Source: Agarophyton chilense
Taxonomy: Eukaryota; Rhodophyta; Florideophyceae; Gracilariales; Gracilariaceae
DNA length: 33,572 nucleotides
Direction of reading: 5' to 3'
NCBI GenBank assembly: GCA_030374765.1
Contig: JARGXX010000049.1
Coordinates: 1-33,572 of the forward strand
The position numbers and the translations under genes are program-made. The notes under the pieces were generated by a model. The model worked only from the letters and a program-made list of their open reading frames with translations, was not told where the DNA came from and did not search any database. Positions 29,993-33,572 of this stretch are shown here, one piece after another (positions within the stretch are counted from its first letter, which is position 1; each line of letters begins with the position of its first letter).

Positions 29993-31129
29993 TCAGTGCT
30001 CTTTGCAAAACCTGGCTACCCGATCCAATATGAATATGTCAAAGAAGATGGTTTCAAAAGCAATTGCAAAGAGAAATGTTAGAAAAGACTGATGTGAATG
30101 AGATCCGCAGTGAAAGCTGAAGTAACTCACTTTTCGATGAATGGCTTGGATGTGTCGCACCTTATGATGCTTGCGACCAAACGACTTCGTACACCACTCA
30201 CACTGGAAAATCTGGGGACGTTTGGTACGGGAGCCTGTGATGCCAAGTTTTTCGAGTCCTGGTTGATGGGTTGGAAATGATGAGCAACCAGCAGGAGCTG
30301 TACGTATCGGCAACAACGAATCGTCACGGAGGTTGTGCTCAGGAGACCGGTGGGAAACTTCTTGAACGAGACACGACGCTTCCGGGGCAGGATAAGGCAC
30401 ATGAACTGGAGATTGGCGAATGCTATCTGAACAAAATCTCTGTGCAATCTCTGGGGCGCCTTCATCCCGACTCTTGCGCTCCTGAGGTAGTTTCAGAACA
30501 CTTTTTCTTCGCCACGCTGTTTCCCCATGGCGGTGTTGGTGTGGGATTTCCGTGTAGTGTTCATTTCCGTGGGACTGGAGTGCAGGAATGGGGTGAGTGC
30601 CCCTTGCTTCCTGAAACCGTTCGAGAGACACGGGACGAGCGGTTCCACTTCCACTCCGACGGACATCGCAAGAAGTGGGTTGATGACCGAATCCAAGTCT
30701 TGAATCTTCCGGGCGGCCGAATGGGCGGCCGAATAGAGATTGGAAACTCGAAAGACTTTGTGGTTGCGGGTTTCCAAGCGGCGGTAGTCGAAGAGATCTA
30801 AATTGATGGCCAGATGGAAGTCTGGAATCGCCTGGGCGGCCAAATGAAGATTCGAAACCCGGAAGACTTCCCGGTTGAGATATTCCAAGCGGCGGTAGTC
30901 GTTGAGAAATAAATCGATGGCCGGATGGAAGTCTTGAATCTTCCGAGCGGCCGAATAGAGATTGGAAGCTTGGAAGACTCCCTGCTTGAGGGTTTCCAAG
31001 CGGCGGTAGTCGGAGAGCGCGGGGGAACTCATCTAAGCTTCTTCTGTTTTGGTTGCTGCGATTTGTGTAGTTCAATCCCCTTCTCTTGAGAAACCCCGAA
31101 AACTGGTGTGCAACAAGTTCATTGTCCAT
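29993..31129 (-). CDS. C2H2 zinc-finger protein with tandem repeats, probable first exon
   Basis: 378 codons from an ATG in good context (31127-31129). Residues about 39-150 are made of three tandem units with the signature LPPLG, GRPEDSRL and GH, encoded by 111-bp DNA repeats. Near the end is one classical C2H2 zinc finger, C310-x2-C313-x12-H326-x4-H331, so binding to nucleic acid is likely. Directly after the finger, a GTGAGT splice-donor-like site (GT at 30129-30130) suggests that the exon ends at 30131 and the remaining codons are intron. No other finger was found downstream in this window. A second frame (30493-31032) is also open through the repeats and gives helix-like DYRRLE units, so the true frame there is uncertain. 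The host gene family is not recognised. Confidence 0.45.
   Translation of the reverse strand: MDNELVAHQFSGFLKRRGLNYTNRSNQNRRSLDEFPRALRLPPLGNPQAGSLPSFQSLFGRSEDSRLPSGHRFISQRLPPLGISQPGSLPGFESSFGRPGDSRLPSGHQFRSLRLPPLGNPQPQSLSSFQSLFGRPFGRPEDSRLGFGHQPTSCDVRRSGSGTARPVSLERFQEARGTHPIPALQSHGNEHYTEIPHQHRHGETAWRRKSVLKLPQERKSRDEGAPEIAQRFCSDSIRQSPVHVPYPAPEASCLVQEVSHRSPEHNLRDDSLLPIRTAPAGCSSFPTHQPGLEKLGITGSRTKRPQIFQCEWCTKSFGRKHHKVRHIQAIHRKVSYFSFHCGSHSHQSFLTFLFAIAFETIFFDIFILDRVARFCKEH
30329..31070 (-). repeat. Inner arm, right, of the inverted duplication
   Basis: Reverse-complement partner of 29161-29772. It is about 130 bp longer, mainly because it has an additional 111-bp unit. Confidence 0.8.
30667..31011 (-). 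repeat. Three tandem 111-bp repeat units
   Basis: The unit marker CCAAGCGGCGGTAGTC (plus strand) ends at 30789, 30900 and 31011, exactly 111 bases apart. The leftmost unit carries a 12-base insertion. 111 is 37 codons, so unit gain or loss keeps the frame. Confidence 0.85.
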
Positions 31130-31591
31130 CTTAAACGATTGGGTTGTTTGTTGTGTGAGATGCCTTGCTTATTTCGAGGGAGGACGCAAGGATTGAAACG
31201 CGTGTAAAGTACACAGAACAAACGGTGAGGGAAACGCTTCAACACACAGAGGGCGATATTTCTCGACCAACTTTGATGGCAAAGACGCAAGGTAGCTCGG
31301 TGTTCGCCGGCGACACCAGCGTCCAAGTACTGAAAAGTGTGATCTGTTTCAATTCGATCTAGTGTCCGAAAGTACTCGAAGTTTTTCGTCACGGAGCATC
31401 ATCTCTCATCGCAGCCGAAAAGCACACTGGTTTCCATTCTCTGTGAAAACCAAAATTTGAACGCGGTGTGAATCATCTTGGACCAGTTTTGTCGCAATAA
31501 ACCAGAACAGAAAGAATTCAGGAGCTGTGCTCTCCAACAAAATCACGGACTGAACAGCATTTGATTCTCGTTGCAAAACAGAGGGAAGCGC
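31130..31591. other. Host DNA, nothing recognised
   Basis: Possible divergent upstream region between the minus-strand zinc-finger gene and the small plus-strand gene that follows. No motif is certain. Confidence 0.35.
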
Positions 31592-31815
31592 ATGGCAGCA
31601 TGGATGTCGACCGCATGGCAAGGCGCCGGTGTCTGTCATACGACAGCATTCGTTGGGTTCCAAGAGACGCACATGCGTATGCAAATCAGAAGCTGGTGCA
31701 GATGGCACGAACAAGCAGAACGAAATGCGCTCGGCGTTGCTCTGGGTGCAGTTGCCGCAGTTGGTGTCGTCGAAGGAAACAAAGTGATTCGAGATATCAA
31801 CACAGTTGGACATAA
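31592..31815 (+). CDS. Unknown small protein, possible exon 1
   Basis: ATG at 31592, then 74 codons and two bases to a GTGAGT splice-donor-like sequence at 31816. The peptide includes a hydrophobic Gly/Ala/Val stretch (ALGVALGAVAAVGVV) that could be a short membrane segment or a turn-rich core. I do not recognise a family. The minus strand is also open here (31406-31900), but with no motif. The call rests on the ATG context, the donor and a phase-compatible exon downstream. Confidence 0.3.
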
Positions 31816-31969
31816 GTGAGTGCGGTGGTCGCTGGCTTGTCTCCTGTAGTGGAATAGAGGTACATGTTGGACAGCCCTCACTTGTATCATTGATATTCAA
31901 AAACGGTAGATACTACTATGATGTCGCTCGGAAAGTATCTTGAGCAGCTGTGACCATACGAGTGATCAG

Positions 31970-32213
31970 ATGTGATCCGAGATACGAAAAAGACATAGAA
32001 TTTTTTTTTGTGGCGTTGTGGATGCAGTTTACAGAATTGGGAGCGTTTACTGAACGCGGAAGGGAATTTCATCTTGATGGAAAGCTGTGCGCTTTGGAAA
32101 CAATAATGGACATCCATAGGCAGATAGTGCTTCACGTGATGGATGATATCAGCTTTGGTAAAATGTACATGTTGTTCGCGACTGTGCCCCAAGCACAGAA
32201 ACGTGCACCGTAA
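31970..32213 (+). CDS. Unknown small protein, possible exon 2
   Basis: About 80 codons ending in TAA at 32211-32213. The peptide has a balanced composition (for example ELGAFTERGREFHLDGK and MDDISFGKMYMLF) that looks like real protein. An acceptor after CAG at 31967-31969 would match the phase of the exon ending at 31815 and give a 154-base intron and a protein of about 155 residues, but it lacks a pyrimidine tract. A better-looking acceptor after the T run near 32026-32036 does not fit the phase. It may instead belong to a separate gene. Confidence 0.28.
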
Positions 32214-32876
32214 CCTTTCCGTCTCCAACCTCTTTGTCCCTCGACCGCATCTGAACAGATGCTGATTCGGCAGCGTATCTGAAACTGGCAGATGGGCAAC
32301 TGATTACGTGCAGCAGTTGCGTACCTTCTGTACTAGTATGCTTCCTCCCGAGCGTAGCGAAATCAAACTGTATTCATGAGCTGGCGCAAATGTGGCTATC
32401 AAGCAGTTTTGCAGGTGACACTCCAGCAAGTGTTCTAAAGAGAAAACGGATTGGCCAGTGTGACACCATTTCTTGTGAACTTAAAATGTCCCTGTAGGTG
32501 AGAATGCAATCAATGGACCGTATGTGCGAGCTCAAGGTTGGCTGAAACGGTACAGATTGAAAACAGTTTGGCGTACTGTCTCGCATCTCGTAGGACCACC
32601 GCAACGGTGCTGCAGAATTGGAACGATCATAAAATATTGTAAAGCACAGGCCGTGGCTTGATCACCTTTCTCCACTCCTGTCTATTGTGCCCTCGACTTT
32701 CGTTTTCCCGATCGAAGGCTGGATCTTTTCGATCGTTGTGCCGTGCGCTTTTCGCTTGGGCTTAAATGAAAATCCACGATGGGCGTCCATGTCCATCATC
32801 GTTGCTCTGGGAACCACAAAGTCTTCTGAGTAATTCAGCGTACTTTTCCAGAATTATGGTTGATATTCATAGAGCT
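32214..32876. other. Host DNA, nothing recognised
   Basis: Short frames only (for example 32374-32604 minus, TTG start). No repeat or RNA gene is evident. Confidence 0.4.
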
Positions 32877-33512
32877 GTGTCTTCAAAGGAGGAAAAGAAG
32901 AAAGCACGGGCACGAAATCACAGGAAATGGTGATCTAATCTATTCCATATGAAAACAAAGAAGAAGCGATCTGTCCTACACATAGTGTCGTTGTTGGACT
33001 TGTTACAGTGGCTGGCAATTGTTTCTTGTAAAGACTTTGCTCCGAGTCGCGGACGCGCATATTGCGTAGTTCGAAACTCTGTCAGCATGTCCGGAAGTCT
33101 GCGGCGGCAACAGAATTGTTCACCTTACCCATCCCACTTGAAGGTGAACGATTGAAGCGGCAAACCCTTGCATCTGCAGGCCGTTGTTGTTCGAATATTT
33201 TTCTTCTCTCAGTACTCAAGACACGGGATGACGCGCCCAGAGGGCACCAGAAATCCTTCAAATAAAAGGCCCAGGTACCCCGCGCCCAGCTTGCAGTGGC
33301 ATCATCTTCATCTAGCACGTGAATACTCCGGCCGAGCTTCGATGGTAACGGTCTCAAGAGCTACAAAAAAGCATAGCTGTGGTTCGAATTCGTTTCGGAG
33401 CCGACATTCAAATTCGACTTTGACAAATCCTGTGCTCATGCCCAACGCTGTCTACCTGTAGGAGCAGCCGCCCCATTTCCATTCAAGCGCTCACGATGCA
33501 AGAAAGTAGCCT
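32877..33512 (-). repeat. Outer arm, right, of the large inverted duplication
   Basis: Reverse-complement partner of 28365-28989. Differences include small indels that shift frames, so strict coding conservation is not evident. The arm edges show no terminal motif or target-site duplication. Confidence 0.85.
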
Positions 33513-33572
33513 TCGGTCAAAAAGTTCTCCCATCCATGTTGTCTCCACTAACGCCAGACAAACTCATATTTG
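33513..33572. other. Right window edge
   Basis: Unique 60 bases beyond the right outer arm. Nothing recognised. Confidence 0.4.

Noticed and set aside
28365..33512. DNA transposon with long terminal inverted repeats
   Set aside because: No transposase frame, no conserved terminal bases and no target-site duplication at the outer edges. The arms also continue into a second pair of inverted arms, which fits an inverted duplication better.

Overview
The window is eukaryotic DNA dominated by one mobile element. Positions 78 to 26351 hold four head-to-tail copies of a Ty3/gypsy-type LTR retrotransposon, all reading on the minus strand. The period is 6523 bp (6522 bp for the leftmost copy). Neighbouring copies share one LTR, so the layout is LTR-internal-LTR-internal-LTR-internal-LTR-internal-LTR: five LTRs and four internal regions. 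The whole array is flanked by one 5-bp direct repeat, GTTAC (73-77 and 26352-26356), the expected target-site duplication of a single integration. No duplication lies beside any inner LTR.

Reading each element from right to left (its sense direction): a 180-bp LTR; a primer-binding site ending the internal region; a gag matrix/capsid-like part broken by a stop codon and frame changes; a 943-codon uninterrupted frame for nucleocapsid zinc knuckles, aspartic protease, reverse transcriptase and RNase H; an integrase in the same frame but cut by one TAG and one TAA; a basic C-terminal tail built on a 57-bp minisatellite and cut by more stops; about 1.15 kb with no recognisable gene; a G-rich polypurine tract; and the next LTR. 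All four copies carry the same gag and pol lesions, so the array probably grew by copying an already damaged element (unequal recombination or a similar process) rather than by four transpositions. Elements 2 and 3 look identical. Element 1 has a private one-base deletion in integrase and a divergent outer LTR. Element 4 has a cluster of substitutions around the protease active site.

The right flank (26357-33572) is host DNA of lower GC content. Its first 1.6 kb has no convincing gene. From 28365 to 33512 lies a large inverted duplication: outer arms of about 630 bp (28365-28989 and 32877-33512) and inner arms (29161-29772 and 30329-31070) in the same order. The right inner arm belongs to a minus-strand gene with 111-bp tandem repeats and one C2H2 zinc finger. 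The left arm is a degraded copy without the finger. A possible small two-exon plus-strand gene lies in about 1.8 kb present only in the right half.

The host is not identified. GTGAGT splice-donor-like sites and the retroelement indicate a eukaryote with introns. A protist or alga would fit the moderate GC content and compact layout, but that is a guess. I found no rRNA or tRNA gene, CRISPR array or bacterial feature.
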